Below, piece after piece: positions 32,423 to 45,830 of a stretch of 64,000 nt of DNA. Position 1 is the stretch's first letter. Every line of letters starts with the position of its first letter. The DNA lies in the NCBI GenBank assembly GCA_029959085.1, contig JARWIR010000094.1, positions 1,674,001 to 1,738,000 of the forward strand. Reading direction: 5' to 3'. The position numbers and the translations under genes are program-made. The notes beneath the pieces were generated by a model that was not told the origin of the DNA, ran no database searches, and worked only from the letters and a program-made list of their open reading frames with translations. This DNA is from Nemophila menziesii (lineage: Eukaryota; Streptophyta; Magnoliopsida; Boraginales; Hydrophyllaceae).

Positions 32423-33873
32423 TATAATATTTTTCTCCTTTATTGATTAATAGACGTCATGATCCTCGTTAAGTTTTCATAACTTTCAGTTGCTCAGTGG
32501 TTATTTAAGTTTATGTTCGAAAGTTTTGATTTATAGTATTTGTTTTTATATTATGTTGTTTATATGATATAATATAGGTTACTTTTTACAATATAGGGAC
32601 TTATAGTTAGATTAATTTACAAAATAGGAAAACATGTAATTTCATTTTTGCCTATGACCCAATAATGCAATATTTTATTAAGTTTCAATTGGTCTTGGAT
32701 TTTTTCGCATATCTTTTTAAGCTTTTACTTATAATATATGTATGAATAATATAGGAACTTATAGTGTGATTATAAAAAAAAATTATTGTAGTTTTTACAT
32801 AATATAGGGACATATATTGCAATTAAATTAAAATAAAATATACCATCACCCCAACCCTTAGCCCCCTATATAAATATCTTGATACATCGCTTATTAATCT
32901 TATCTTAATTATTTAAATTATTTAAAAATTAAAAAATTAAAAGAATAACGCGTCGTATTCTGGGAACACATTTTTTTCCAAGAGATCACCCTGCTGTTAA
33001 AGAGATCTAATTTTGGTAGTTAGTGTGTAGATAATCCATTGTCGAAGATGATTTCTCCCCAAACTCTTGGAGAAGTATCTGTTTTTTATCCGATTATCTA
33101 AGATTTCACATTGAACCGGAGGTTGAGCTGAACCTTGAGATACCTAGTCCACCAGGGTCATATCTACCAGTTTTATTCTGGTTGGTTAATTTAATATAAG
33201 GTAACTCAAACTTGTTGAGCTTTGATTTTTAATTAAAATTGAAAAAACTCAACAATCGTTTTAAAAATAAAAAGATAAAAAAATTAAAATATAAAATACA
33301 ATTACAATATTGCATTGTACAAATTAATCATAAAAATATTACAATGCAAAGTAATTTATAAAATTTACAAAACGTATAATCATCAAATGTCGACAAGTTA
33401 AAAAAGTATTTTTTTTATCATTTTCTTTAATTTCATTCTTCTCTTTTCTAACAAAATAATCATCAATTCATTGTTCTCACTGTCTTTGTTTTTCCACATT
33501 GCTTCGTTTTTCCAAATTGCTTCGTCATTATTTTTTTTCTTTTTTGATCACTTACCTTTTTATTTTTATTTTCAATATAATAATCAGATTCTTCTTTAGC
33601 ACATTAACAGAGGATTCGAATCTTGTCATCTACTAGTACCCAATCTCTCATCTCATTAGTTACAATACTCTCTCTCTCTTGAGAAGTGTTGAGACTTTTC
33701 ATAATCCAATGGTCATAAATTTTGTGTGTTTATATTAATTGCACAATTTCTATTTTCTAATCTAGATTTTTTTATCGGTATTGTATATTCGTTGTTTAAT
33801 TTTTAAGGTTTTTTCTGTTTAGTATATTTCATTTATTTCCTAATCGATTTTACTCATTATTTTTTATGCATGT
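32423..33873. other. Non-coding stretch (U4), with the U1/U4-specific insert
   Basis: Equivalent to 1,963-3,414. The insert with the 45-codon frame lies at about 32,948-33,180 and is unchanged by eye from U1. The rest is AT-rich without genes. Confidence 0.4.
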
Positions 33874-35350
33874 TCCTTGAGTCTTTCTCGGTCTGCTTGT
33901 GAAAACTCCCCTTAAAGGAAAGAAAGGGAGTATTGTAATTCAATTAGATAAAGTGGAGAAGAATGTAACTAGAAGTTAAATTTCAACATCTCATTTGATT
34001 AAAGTTTCTTTGTGGTTGAGAAGGCATTTCATATATTGTCTGAAAAGAAAATGGGATCCAAAACTATTGGGTTTGTCTCAAGTGAGGAAGATATGTAACC
34101 GGGTGTAATATTCTTGTCAAGTGTGATATTTGGGATAATTCTACAAATAAGGTGAGTGAACTAAACCTCTATGATGTGGTTTTTGAAAATTTGTAGAAGG
34201 TTAGTCTAATGAATTTCCCTGATTTGCATGTTGGTAACTCTCATGCTTCCCCTCAGAAAGCAATAGAAGGAGGAAAACAAAATTTATGTGAGTCTAAAAT
34301 CTTCCATGATTTATCCTAATATTATGGAAATCAAGGATATTAACTTCAGTTTAGGGACATTGAAGGCTAGTTATGGTTTATCTTTACTAATTAAAAGTGT
34401 TTTAGAGATAGGGTTTACTATTTTGTCTAGACTTTGGAGATAGAAAGTTTTTCCACGAAGGGGAATTTTAATGGGAAATTTTTTTTTTTCAGAAAATTAT
34501 GAAGAAGATATTAAGCTTGAATTTTTTATCCTCCTGGGATTAAGGCAAAAAAGAAACAGGTGAATCCTCTTAAAAGAATTAATGAAAAGGTATTTAATAT
34601 TTGGTAAGATTTTTTGATAGGACAATTTTTAGTAAGTCTCATGATTTCGATATCGTAAAGAGCGTGCTCGTATACCCTAGAAATGTAGTGGAAAACTTAT
34701 TAATTAATATATATTGATTTAAATATAAAATTGTTCCACTTTTAAAGTGAAGGAACTTATAACAAGATACTTGAGCAGGTGTTGAATGTTCGAAGCAACA
34801 TCATACTTAAGAAGATGCTTGAAAAGATAGATACTAAGAGGTTTCATACTTAAGAAGATTTCACTACAATTGTAGATAAATGATGGAGTTTTATATGTGG
34901 GTAGTGCATTTCGTGTTGTTGATCAAATGGACGCAATTATTGTTACTAGACAAAGATTGACCTAGTATAGATTGTGTATTGAAATTTATATCTCTAGAAA
35001 CTTAATTCATAAAGTTTATGGCTATATTAATGAAGAAATGTGTCATGATATTGAAGTGGTGTATGTATTGAGTGCCTACTAAGAGTAAGGTTTGTACGGA
35101 AGAAATTATAACATTGCGGACTACACTAAGAAAAATAAAAAATGGAGGTAAATGTTTAAGCACCATGATAAACTATAGTTTCTACATTAAATGTAAGGGA
35201 GGTCAATAGGGCCTTCAAGCAACATGAAGTTTCTAAATTCATTAAATAAATTATTGTGTGTCTACTAGAAACTAAAATGGAAAAATCTAAATATGATGAA
35301 TTTTATAAACATTTCATTGGTTTGGAATAATGTAATTATTAATTCTTTCA
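33874..35350 (+). mobile_element. Degenerate LINE 5' fragment (U4)
   Basis: Same relic as at 3,415 and closest to that copy. A frameshift in the middle breaks the 77-codon frame that is open in U1 (3,747-3,980). Confidence 0.65.
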
Positions 35351-35528
35351 TTTCAAACTTGACACTGAGAAAAAAAACATTGGGAACACTTGTTTTATGC
35401 ATTGGGTGAAGTGTTATTGAACACTAAGTGGTACATCAAACACGAGCACAATATTATACCATTGAAAAAAAGATTTAGCACAAAATTTCAAAATTTAACA
35501 CTGAAAAATAACGAAACATATCATTTTT

Positions 35529-35830
35529 TTAATAATACACTAACCAATATACATTGAGAGCTTTGACCTTGACACATGGGTAAAAAATATTATAATAGAA
35601 AAAGCTTACTATATTATTGATATGACTAAAATAGTAACTGGATCCCTTAATTATTTGAGTCCAACCCAGTTCCTGTACCAAACATTTCTTGAAATCAAGA
35701 ATGTCCAGTACTGTTCCTTCGATCAAGCTCCTCGATCGTGCAATATGGATCTGTTCAATAAACATCCGAGATCTATTTCATCTTCCTCTTCCATTTTATT
35801 TTTAGAAGGACATCTTTTAACATAGGGACT
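35529..35830 (-). pseudogene. Minus-strand gene scrap (U4)
   Basis: Minus frame 35,765-35,529 open as in U1 (MFIEQIHIARSRSLIEG...). The plus frame 35,622-35,825 is its shadow. Unrecognised. Confidence 0.3.
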
Positions 35831-37000
35831 TTGACAACAATCAAGAAACTGAAAAGGGGTAAATTGCAATTTTTGTTATGAGAGTGTGATCAAGTGGTCG
35901 ATGTAGAATATAACATAGTTTAACTTTGTTTCAAAAGCTTCAGATTTGACACAATTAACAGAATAGACTATGATCTTTGATGTAATCTTTAAGTAATAAA
36001 TGAAAATTTAAAACGAAGAATCCTAGAACATTTTTTCTTTTGATGTTATGTACTTTGACAAGTATAGGATTAGAGGTTTTAGTAATAGAAAAAAGGTTGT
36101 TATGTGTAATATATGGACCTATAAAGTATTCAGGACTAAACCAATGGGGATTAAAAGTCTAAAAGTTAAATTAGGTTGACTTAAATATTGAAATGCAATA
36201 ACTAAATTATATAAATAAGTAACTCAATGAATGCTAAAAATCAACAAAAAATTTATATTCCGACTAAGGCTTATAGATTTCTATTATGGAGACTTGGAGT
36301 ATTTTATTCCCTCATACATTTTTTCCGACAAATTCGCATTGAATAACATTCTAGCTTTGAATTGTTTTTGCCAAGTTAAAATAGAGGAAATTATCCCAGA
36401 TAAGAAAGTTTCCAATAAGAGGGTGCTATTCTAAGAGTAAGCTTGTAAAAAATTAGGCATAGAAAACAACACTTTAAGAATCATGATGATAAGTGTTTAA
36501 TCAATGAAAAATCAACCACAAACATCAGTGGGTCTAGCAGCAAATAAAGAAGTCTCATGTAACAAGATTTATTTTTTCTATAATTACAAAATTAACCATT
36601 AATTCGAGGTTCTTTGTTTTGGTTTTCGTAAAAGTTATTTGGATACTGTAAGGTAAATTAAAAATTAAAGGTAGAACATGATATATTATAAAGTTTGGTA
36701 GGGGTTTGATAATCGTTTTGAGAATCTTGATTGTAATGTTATAGAATTTAGTATTTGTTCCATGTATTAAGTTTAAGTGGTGCATGTTTAAACTAATCAT
36801 GCATTTATATCCTATAAGTTGTTTTGTAAAAAAATTATTTTATCTTTAGATAAAAAAGGTCTAATTCTCTGTAAAATATTCCTTCTTTTCTAATAAGATT
36901 ACCTAGTTACTTGAGAAACTTTTGTTAGAAAGCAAAAGGTGAGTGTGGCATAGCCTCTAATAGGGCTTCACACTAAACCGCAAAAACGCACACGACCCAA
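35831..37000. other. Non-coding block with the U1/U2 switch and the deletion junction (U4)
   Basis: Left part is U1-like and right part (from about 36,320) U2-like. It ends with CGACCCAACAC joined to TTGTGCC at about 37,003, the same deletion junction as in U2 (13,262). The small frames at 36,231-36,434 and 36,555-36,800 have no support. Confidence 0.5.
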
Positions 37001-37626
37001 CACTTGTGCCTAATATCAAGAAGATATCATGTTATGACTTAGAAAAGATCTTCAATTTCTGTGTACTTTTGCCTAATGGTAAGAGTGTGGAAGTAAAAAT
37101 AAATAAAACTCGCAATGAAATTCCATTGAATGAGTTTGATGATGTGGTAAAACAAGAATTTATGAGAGATTTAGAGTGTAAGAAAATCCAAAGACTAGTG
37201 AACTGGAGCAGCGATGATTTACATTTTGTTGAGGATTTATATGACACAGAGATTCGTAACAAAATGGATCTAAGGATTTTTAAGCAGAAGCATAATAGGC
37301 TCTTGCCCAAGGTTTGACAATGTTTTTGTCATGAAAATTAATGTCCTTTAGTAGTTTACATTAGGAAAAAAATTCTAAGTTCTTGTTCTGTGTTTTGGTT
37401 TGTAACATGACAAATTGAAGTAATCTAGTACATTCACGTTTGTATATTTACATACATTCTAAATTATTATTATTTTTTTAACAAATGTGTGCATTATACT
37501 AATAGTAATACTCAGTGTGTTCTTAATTTGTTATGACAGAATATGTGGGATCTTACCCCACATACAGAATTATTTATGGAGCTGCCTTCAAAATATACAT
37601 TTGAGACAACCCTTGCTGATTTGATA
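37001..37626 (+). pseudogene. GMI1: GMI1-like fragment, single arm (U4)
   Basis: Exon a to 37,311 (PNIKKISCYDLEKIFNF, LLPNGKSVEVKI, NWSSDDLHFVEDLYD, KMDLRIFKQKHN). Exon c near 37,411-37,437 has its acceptor changed (AACATGA) as in U2. Exon d is 37,540-37,626 (NMWDLTPHTELFMELP, YTFETTLADLI, donor ATA|GTAAGT). It shares the U2 damage, so U2 and U4 descend from one deleted copy. Confidence 0.6.
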
Positions 37627-37855
37627 GTAAGTTTATATAATTCATTTAACAAATCCAATTTAGTGATTTGGAAGAGGCCAGAGGTTCCAAACCCATTTGT
37701 GCAACTGGTGTTGTCACTTCAAATCTTTGTAATATGATAAGACAATTCCCAAAATTGTAAATATGTTTTCCACCATGGTAAATAAAGATAATAAATTAAT
37801 ACAAGAAAAATAAATATTGAGCTAAAACATTTATTTAAGTTTTTGTATGCATTAC

Positions 37856-38755
37856 CTTGTGGAGATTTCAAGGCTTGGATTTTTTATTGTTAGCTCAGAA
37901 CTAGATATGAGTTCAACCTGCAATATATAAGAAGTAATTTAAGATCAATTATGTTGATTATATAATCATGACATACTCTTTAAATAGGATTAAATGCATA
38001 ACATGGTTATTTTCATACTTGTTAGGAAATTTATGCACTCATACCACATAATTTTATATGAAAAATTAATTAAACTATACCACAAAACAAAACTAAGCAT
38101 TTATAATTGAGAATAGTTATGTCTAAAAAAATTGCTTAATGTCATTATGATAGAAATATTTATTATGATGAATATATTTTAGAAAAATGATAAAAATAAT
38201 ATAATATAATTTTATTATAGTAAATATTTATTAAACATCTATTTTTATATGAAATCAACTCACTTAGAAAAAAAAATCAATGAACATAAAGGTTAGTAAA
38301 ATAATTCTACAAAGAAAATGAACTTTGAAATAAAAAGGAAAATAATGGGACACCTAGATCTCACTTTACAAATAAAAGGAACCTAACTATTTTTATGGTA
38401 TAAAAATGTTAGATATTCAGTCTTTATTCATCATTAATACACTCAAAACAGTAAAAATAAGTATTTCAGCAATAATGAATCAAAACTAGTCTATATTAGA
38501 TGAATAACATGTTACGCACAACCCATATAAAAATTTGGTTATATAAATGATCTAAGTAAATTGTAGAAGGATTGAAGATTAAAACATGCTTATTGTTAAA
38601 AGATGGAGAGCTAGAAGACTCAAGATTATACATACCCGTTGATCTTTAAAAACTTTGTAGAATGCTTTAAGAGAAAAATGGTTTCCAAAAAATATAGGAT
38701 GTAGGGTGAATAAGGTTAGGGTGGAAGAGGTAGAGGGGGAGAGGGGTATATAAGA
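37856..38755 (-). pseudogene. Minus-strand promoter, leader and small exon (U4)
   Basis: A clean TATA box (TATATA, about 38,747-38,752, minus strand) precedes a CT-rich leader. The candidate first exon has donor GG|GTATGTA (about 38,636). The 62-bp exon 37,917-37,856 reads VELISSSELTIKNPSLEIST between TTGCAG and AG|GTAATG. This is the best-preserved copy of this exon. Unrecognised. Confidence 0.45.
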
Positions 38756-40486
38756 AGAGGAGAAAATAGTTTTGTATGTGTTTTATTAGAGCCCACATTG
38801 TCATAACATAGTTTTTTTGATATCTTTATCGTTTTAACATACTAGATTTTAAAATTATTATCAATATAGCCCCTAAAAGATTGAATTTATTTTCTAAGAC
38901 CTCATTTGTCTTGAGATTTTTTTTTTAATTTTAGTGTCGAATAAGACAAATTGAATACGTATAGATCCGACGTTTAATATAATTAAATTAGTATATATCT
39001 ATTTTATATAAAAGAAACTTATGCCTTTTCTCATTCAATATTATTAATGAGTTTGTCCAAAAGAAAATTTTTAAAATTTGAATTCATTTGAAATAGTAAA
39101 TTATTAAAAGATCATTTAGTATCCTTAGAAATTGAGGTTATACCTTATTAAATGACATTATGTGCCCGTTTAGAAGTGTTTTTCTAGAAAAACACTTAAA
39201 AGTATTTTTAAAACTTATAAAGTGTTTTAAACCTCGAAATTTTTTTGTGAGAAACACTAAATATGTTCTTCTTAAAAAACAATTAAAGTGATTAATGATA
39301 TCAAAATTATTTTTAATATTTTTTTTAATTTTAATTTTTATTCAAAAAGAACTTTTTTCTTTTAGAATAAGCACTTCCAAACAGGTCTTATATTGTATTA
39401 AATATTTTAAAAATAATAATATATTATTTATAAACTAAATCTTCCCATTTCGAAAAGGGTAGGCGCGGTAAGAGTATTAAATAAAAGTATTAAATAAAAG
39501 TCCTAAATAATAGTTTAATTACATAAAATTGAGAATTTTATCTTTGATATATGTTTCAAGTAAAAAGTAGTCTACAAAAGTTTACAGCCCAATATATTTA
39601 TTTTTGAAAATATTATACTTCTTATTAGATTTGTATTAACCATAATTTAAACTATACCTGAATCATGAATATATAAAGAACTTCACTAATTTATCAAATA
39701 TTATACGATTGAATAGTCTTGGATTAATCTTCATTATATGTTTGTGCTATTATCTATAAGTATATTATATTTGATAGTGTATAATTTAATATTTCTGGTT
39801 CCAAAAATGAAGTGGCTATTACATTGCTAAATGTGTAGAGAACGTTCTCGTCCACCTAGGCATGTCTTTCTCGAACATATGTTTAATATTAGATAAGAAA
39901 AGCAATCTCACATATATGAATTGGATGATGGTTTTCGCTTAAACTCCTTTATTGTATTTCTATTTTCAGTTTAATGAAATAATATAAAATCTATTAATAG
40001 TTTTCTCAATCTTTTTTTTTTACTATGTAAGTATGATAAATTCATATTCTGTTAGCCTTATATAATGTTTTATGTTTTTAATTCGTACAAAATTTTGAGT
40101 TTTTTTATCATTATATTTTTTTAACTCTCTTCTGAACTATTTTTACATTATATAGAATATGTTATTAATACTATATACACCCTTTGTTTAAAAATATTTG
40201 TCCACTTTAATGTTCACACATATTAAGAAATGTAATAATTATAGAGTTCAATTGCTTAATTTTTTAACTAGTGTATCACTTTTTGAAAAAAATATTTAAT
40301 ACAATGATACATTATTTAATATGATACAACGTATTTTTTCTAATTATAATTAAGGATAATTAGTTATTTTTTCAATATGAATCATAACTCGTGGGAGATA
40401 TTATGGTTATAATTCGAAAATATAATATACTTAAAAGATAAAGATAGAAACAACAACTATGTTATGATTGTCTATGTTTGGATATG
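38756..40486. other. AT-rich non-coding sequence with MITE (U4)
   Basis: Same as 15,031-16,714. The MITE lies at about 39,171-39,390. A duplicated ATTAAATAAAAGT (about 39,476-39,500) is private to this copy. No gene. Confidence 0.4.
39171..39390. mobile_element. MITE with imperfect terminal inverted repeats (U4)
   Basis: Ends CCCGTTTAGAAGTG and CACTTCCAAACAGG are inverted copies. Same site as in U2. A short loss near 39,238 removes the AAAAAC part seen elsewhere. Confidence 0.55.
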
Positions 40487-40632
40487 TATATAAGTATATA
40501 TATAATATTGTAAATTCCAAATAAACAAATACACATACACATACACACAAAAGCAATTTCAACTTTACCACGTCACTACAAAGGAATTTTTATCTTAAAG
40601 CAATTTTGTAAACACATCAACACCAACAACAG
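40487..40632 (+). promoter_or_regulatory. Plus-strand TATA box and leader exon (U4)
   Basis: TATATAAG at 40,487-40,494, then an A/C-rich leader with an ACACAT tract, ending ACACCAACAACAG|GTATGT at 40,632. It points at the U5 zinc-finger fragment about 765 bases downstream, where an AATATAG acceptor precedes GTATGACATC. Confidence 0.5.
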
Positions 40633-41395
40633 GTATGTAATTTAAATCTCGAGTCTTATAGCTCTTTGTCCTTCGAAAGATGGATTATTTTGAGTCATTC
40701 TTATGAACCTTACCCAAGTGTTTCTAATCTTCACCTAGGCATTCGACATTTAAAAAGAAAAGTATTTAAAAAAATTGTTTTATATGTATGAATATTTGTC
40801 ATTTGTATAATTAAATATATATTGACGTATATTGTCACTAATTAAAAAAATAGTTAATATCGAGACTTATAATTAATTTTTTGTTTAATATATGGACCTT
40901 GAGTGTAATATTTCATATTATAAAGACATATATTGCATGTAATTCCAAAAACTGTTTTGGGGCCAATATCCCAACCACCTTTTCCCTATTTCAGTAGAGT
41001 ATTGGATTACCGATCAAAAAAATAGAACATAAAATATGATAAAACTTAAAATTTCACTTTCTTGATTTAGAAAATCTAAAAAATTTATTTTAATTTGTCC
41101 CATAATATTTTTGAAAATTAGATCCTATATTACCTTTATATAATGTAACAGAGTATTGTGTCTTCCTTTTGAATCATTGATCTCATTGGACTAAATTAAT
41201 TTTTTGTAATAATAATGTGTATTATGGTGTTTAATAAAATATAATGGAAGCGGATGACTAATAAGAAAAATAATCAGGGAAACTATAGATTATTTTATAT
41301 TTATACTTGTAAAACTATAATAACCTTTAGTATATATTATGCAAAATCAGCATAATTCTTAAATAATGGTATACAATTTATCAGTGAAAAATATA

Positions 41396-42440
41396 GGTAT
41401 GACATCAAAATTTTGTCCCATATGCAAAGAGATTGTAAGGGCGGATCCCTTCAATCCCAGGGGGCTCAAGTTCTCCCCTCTTGAACCCGTAAGTTTTAGA
41501 ATACGTCAATGCAATTTTGTCCCAAAAAATAATTTAAACTCCTCTGAATATTTGTGTAGACAATGTATACTGTAAAGAACACATAAATTGGCTTAATAGT
41601 ATAGAACTTTGCATTTTAGCATTAAAATGGAGGTTATGTTTTCAAATCTTAGCAAGTGCTTTATCTTTTTTATTAATAAAGATTTATGTTATAAATTTGT
41701 CAACTTTTATAAAATCTATTTTGAGTTTGATAATAGTATTACTTAGTAATTTATTATTTATATTACTCAAATAAAATTAGTGTTTAATTTTTACAAATGA
41801 TTAATTTCTCATCTTTATAAATTAAAATATAACATATGGTATATTAATAATTTAATATAATACTACTAATACCATATAAATTAAGTGTATATAATGGTAT
41901 TGGTTTACATATTTTTGGGTAACTAGTAACAGATAAATCCATCAATTAAAGAAAAGAAAAGCGTCAAGACGTTGGATTCTCTTAGTTGCATTGCTAGTTA
42001 TATGTTTATGTGTTATATTTTTACCTTAAAAAATCTCTAGAAGCGTTGACTCCTGACTCCCGTATATTTTAAGCCCCCTCTCAATTTAGTTTATGGATCC
42101 AACTCTGATCCCCAGATACAACTCTTAACATGCATATGAATAATTGTCATCTTAGTAAATTTGCTGGGACAACGCAAATAGTGGCACGTAAGCTACAGAC
42201 TAAGCAAACAAATATGCGGTCCATTGCGGACATTTATGCATCAACCCGGCCTTGTACATTAGAGGAGTTGGATACAGTGAGGGGAACAACTTTTCCATAA
42301 AGCTCAGGAACAACTTTTCCATCACGCTCATTGATCCCCAAGGTGTCATCGATAGGAAAGGGAAGAGACATGTGGCGGAAGAACCCGAAAGTAGCAATTC
42401 TCGTAAAGGAAGGAAACTACCAACTGGACGTAGACACTAG
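41396..42440 (+). pseudogene. UBZ4 zinc-finger (HAPLESS8-like) fragment split by a mobile element (U5)
   Basis: First half MTSKFCPICKEIV (41,399 on) with both finger cysteines. After the element it continues TTLNMHMNNCHLSKF, then MRSIADIYASTRPCTLEELD, then DTVRGTTFPxKLR, IDPQGVIDRKGKRH, AEEPESSNSRKGRK and GRRH to 42,440. This copy shows the DIYASTRPCTLEELD motif best. The 69-codon frame 41,366-41,575 runs into the mobile element and is not a gene. Confidence 0.55.
41437..42109. mobile_element. GGCGGATCC-ended element (U5)
   Basis: Starts AAGGGCGGATCCC; the right end is mutated to TTATGGATCCAACTCTGAT. Internal boxes TGGCTTAATAGTATAG (about 41,589) and TTTCAAATCTTAGC (about 41,639). Non-coding. 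Confidence 0.65.
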
Positions 42441-43869
42441 GTATAATATTTCTCTCCTTTATTGATTAATAGATGTCATGATCCTCGTCAAGTATTCATA
42501 ACTTCCAGTTGGTCCCTGGTTATTTAGGTTTATCTTCGTAATTTTTTATTTATATTATCGGTTTGTATTTTGTTGTTTATATGATATAATATAGGTTACT
42601 TTTAAAAATTTATGGACTTATATCGAGATTAATTTAAAAAATAGGAAACATATTGTTTAATTTTTGCATAATGCAATTTTTATTCTGTTTCAATTGGTCT
42701 ATTTTTTTAGCATATCTTTTTAAGCTTTTAGTTATAGTATTTGTAAGAATATTTTGTTATATATTTGATAAATAAAGGGTATATGTATAACATAGTTACT
42801 AATAGTGTGATTATATAAAAAAACAAATTATTGCAATTTTTTCAAAATATAGGGACCTATAGTGTAATTAAATTAAAATAAAATATACCATTACCCCAAT
42901 CTCTTAGCCCCCTATAGAAGTATCTTGATCCACCCCTTATTAATCTTATATGAATTATTTGAATTATTTAAACAGAAAAATAATGAAAAGAATAACACGT
43001 CTTATTATGCGCCACAATTCTTAACACTATTATGGATTTATAAGAGATGAATTAATCATTAGTTAAGGATGATATTTATAGGAGAATAACACATGTGTTA
43101 TCTCTTGATAAGATATAATGATTTTTATTAATGGACCTATCAAAAAAAAATGTGACACTGAAACTTTTCTAGTCCAGTTTGATTCTGGTTGGGTAAGTTG
43201 ATATAAGGTTACTCAAACTTGGTCAGCTTTTGATTTTTTTATACAAACTTAATAATTCAAAATAAAAAACTCAACAATCGTTATAAAAATAAAAAGATTA
43301 ACAACTCAAAATGTAAAATACAATTACAATTTTTCATTGTAAAAATTAATCGAAAAATATTACAATCTTAAGTAATTTATAAAATTTACAAAACATACAA
43401 TCTTCAAATGTTGATTTTTAAATATAATAGACAAGTTAAAAAACGTATTTTTTTATCATTCTATTTAATTTCATTCTTCTATTTTCTAACAAAATAATCA
43501 TCTCATCCATTGTTCTCATTGTCTTTGTTTTTCCACATTGATTCGTCGTTATTTTCTTTCTTTTTTTGATCACTTACCTTTTTAGGTTTTTTTTTTAATT
43601 TAATAATCAGATTCTTCTTTAGTACATTAATAAAGGGTTCAAATCTTGACAACTACTAGTACCCAATCTCTTATTCATTAGTTACTTTACTCGTTCTCTC
43701 TCTCTTGAGAAGTGTTGAGACTTTTCATAATCCAATGTCATAAATTTTATATGTTCATATTAAATGCTCATTTTCTATTTTTCAATCCATATTTTTTATG
43801 TGTATTGTATATTAGTTGTCTAATTTTTAATTTTTTTCTATTTATTATATTTCATTTATTTTCTAATCG
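42441..43869. other. AT-rich non-coding stretch (U5)
   Basis: Degenerate ATATAGGGAC words near 42,590-42,870, the AT-rich segment replacing the U1/U4 insert, then the T-rich LINE upstream spacer with a B-box-like phrase (GGGTTCAAATCTTG, about 43,635). The ATTGTTCTCATT site near 43,519 is the empty version of the U3 LINE insertion. Confidence 0.4.
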
Positions 43870-45370
43870 TGCCTTGGGTCTTTCTCGGCTTGCTTGTGAA
43901 AACTCCTCTTAAAAGAAAGAATGGGAGTATTGTAATTCAATTAGATAAATTTGAGGAGTATTTAATTAGAAGTTAAACTTCAACATCTCATGTAATTAAG
44001 AGTTTCTTTGTGGTTGAGAAGGCATTTCATCTATTGTGTGAAAGGAAAATGAGCTCCAAAACTATTCGGTTTGTCTCAAGTGAGGAAGATATGTATCTGG
44101 GTGTAATATTCTTGTCAAGTGTGATATTTTGGATAATTCAGGAAATAAGGTGACTGAACTAAACCTATGTGATGTGGTTTTTGAAAATTTGTAGAAGGTT
44201 AGTCTAATGATTTTCCCTAATTTTCATGTTGGTAACTCTCATGATTCCCATCTGAAAGCAATAGAAGGAGGAAACCAGGAGTTATGTGAGTATAAAATCT
44301 TCCATGATTTATCCTAATATTACGGAAATCAAGGATAGTAACTTCAGTTTTGGGACATTGGAGGCTAGTTATGGCTTACCTTTACTAATTAAAAGTGTTT
44401 TCGAGATGGGGTTTACTACTTAGTCTAGACTTTTGAGATGGAGAGTTTTTCTATGAAGGGGAAGTTTAATGGAAAAAATTGTTTTCAGAAAATTATAAAG
44501 AAGGTATTAAGCTTGAATATTTTATCCTCCTGGGATTAAGACTAAAAATATATTGGTGAATCCCTTTAAAAAATATTGAAAAGGTATTTAATGTTTGGAA
44601 AGATTGTTTGATAGAATAATTTTTAGTAAGTCTCCTGATTTCTACATGGTAAAGAGCATGACTCGTATTCCCTAGAAATGTATTGGAACACATATTATCA
44701 AATATAATATAAATATGAATTGTTCAACTTTTAAAGTGGAGGAACTTATAACAAGATACTTGAGCAGGTGTGGAATGTTGGAAGCAAAATCATGTTGTTA
44801 AGAAAGAGGGGTCATGGTATGATGCTTGAAAAGATATATACTAAGAGGTTCCATACTAAAGAAGATTTCACTACAATTGTAGATAAAGGATGTAGTTTTA
44901 TATGTGGGTAGTGCAATTCGTGTTGTTGATCAAATGGACGCAATTATTGTTACTAGACTAAGATTGACCTAGACTGTGTATTGAAAATTATATCTCTAGA
45001 AACTTTATTCATAAAGTTTATGGTTATTTTAATGAAGAAACGTGTCATGATGTTTAAGTGGTTTATGTGTGGTATTGCCTACTAAGTGTAGGTTTGTAAG
45101 GAAGCAATTATAACATTGCGGATTGCACTAAGAAAAAGAAAAACATGGAGGTAAATGTTTAAGCACCATGATAAACGATAGTTTCTACATTAAATGTAAG
45201 GGAGGTCAATTGGGCCTTTAAGAAACATGAAGTTTCTAAATTCTTTAAATAAATTAAAATAGATGTTGTGCGTCTCCTAGAAATTAAAATGTTAAAATCT
45301 AAATATGATGAATAATATAATCATTTCATTGGTTGAGAATAATGTAATTATTAATTCTTGCATTTCAAAA
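43870..45370 (+). mobile_element. Degenerate LINE 5' fragment (U5)
   Basis: ORF2 start reads STLNVREVNWAFKKHEVSKF, then a stop, then IKIDVVRLLEIKMLKSKYDE in one frame. This is a recognisable EEP-nuclease N-terminus in spite of decay. The minus frame 44,693-44,493 is a shadow. Confidence 0.65.
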
Positions 45371-45540
45371 TTGACACTAAACAAAAACATTTGGAACACT
45401 TTTTTAAGCATTGGGTGAATTGTTATTGAACACTAAGTGGTACATCAAACACCGAGCACATTATTATACCATTGAAAAAAATATTTAGCACAAGATTTCA
45501 AAAGTTAACACTGAAAAATAACGAAACATTTCATTTTTTA

Positions 45541-45830
45541 TTAATAAACTAACAAATATACATTGAGAGTTTTGACCTTAACACACGTGTTAAAAATATT
45601 ATAATAAAAAAAGCTTACTATATTATTGATAAGACTGAAATAGTTACCGGGTGCCTCATTAGAGGCCAACCTAGTTCCTGTACCAAAGATTTTTTTGAAA
45701 TCACGAATGTTCAGTACTGTTCCTTCGATCAATCTCCTCGACCGTACAATATGGATATGTTCAATAAACATTCGTGATCCATTTCATCTTCCTCTTCCAT
45801 TTTCAGCTGGACATCTTTTAACAGAGGGAC
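45541..45830 (-). pseudogene. Minus-strand gene scrap (U5)
   Basis: Minus frame 45,771-45,541 is open (MFIEHIHIVRSRRLIEG, NIRDFKKIFGTGTRLASN). An extra T run changes the frame so that the FGTGTRLASN words join the first frame. The adjoining minus frame 46,050-45,784 (KRCPAENGRGR end) may be noise. Confidence 0.3.

Larger units (their letters stand above)
30805..40940 (+). repeat. Array unit U4, chimera of a U1-type left half and a U2-type right half
   Basis: 31,080-36,315 follows U1 at a constant offset of about 30,460 with only scattered changes. From about 36,320 the sequence follows U2 instead (offset about 23,735), including the deleted promoter and single GMI1 arm. The switch lies in CCTCATACATTTTTTCCGACAA. 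This is best explained by recombination between units or by a duplication of a U1+U2-like pair with a deletion. Confidence 0.85.

Noticed and set aside
41366..41575. 69-codon frame beginning upstream of MTSKFCPIC
   Set aside because: The first part is real captured exon, but the rest is translation into the inserted element, so it is not a gene.
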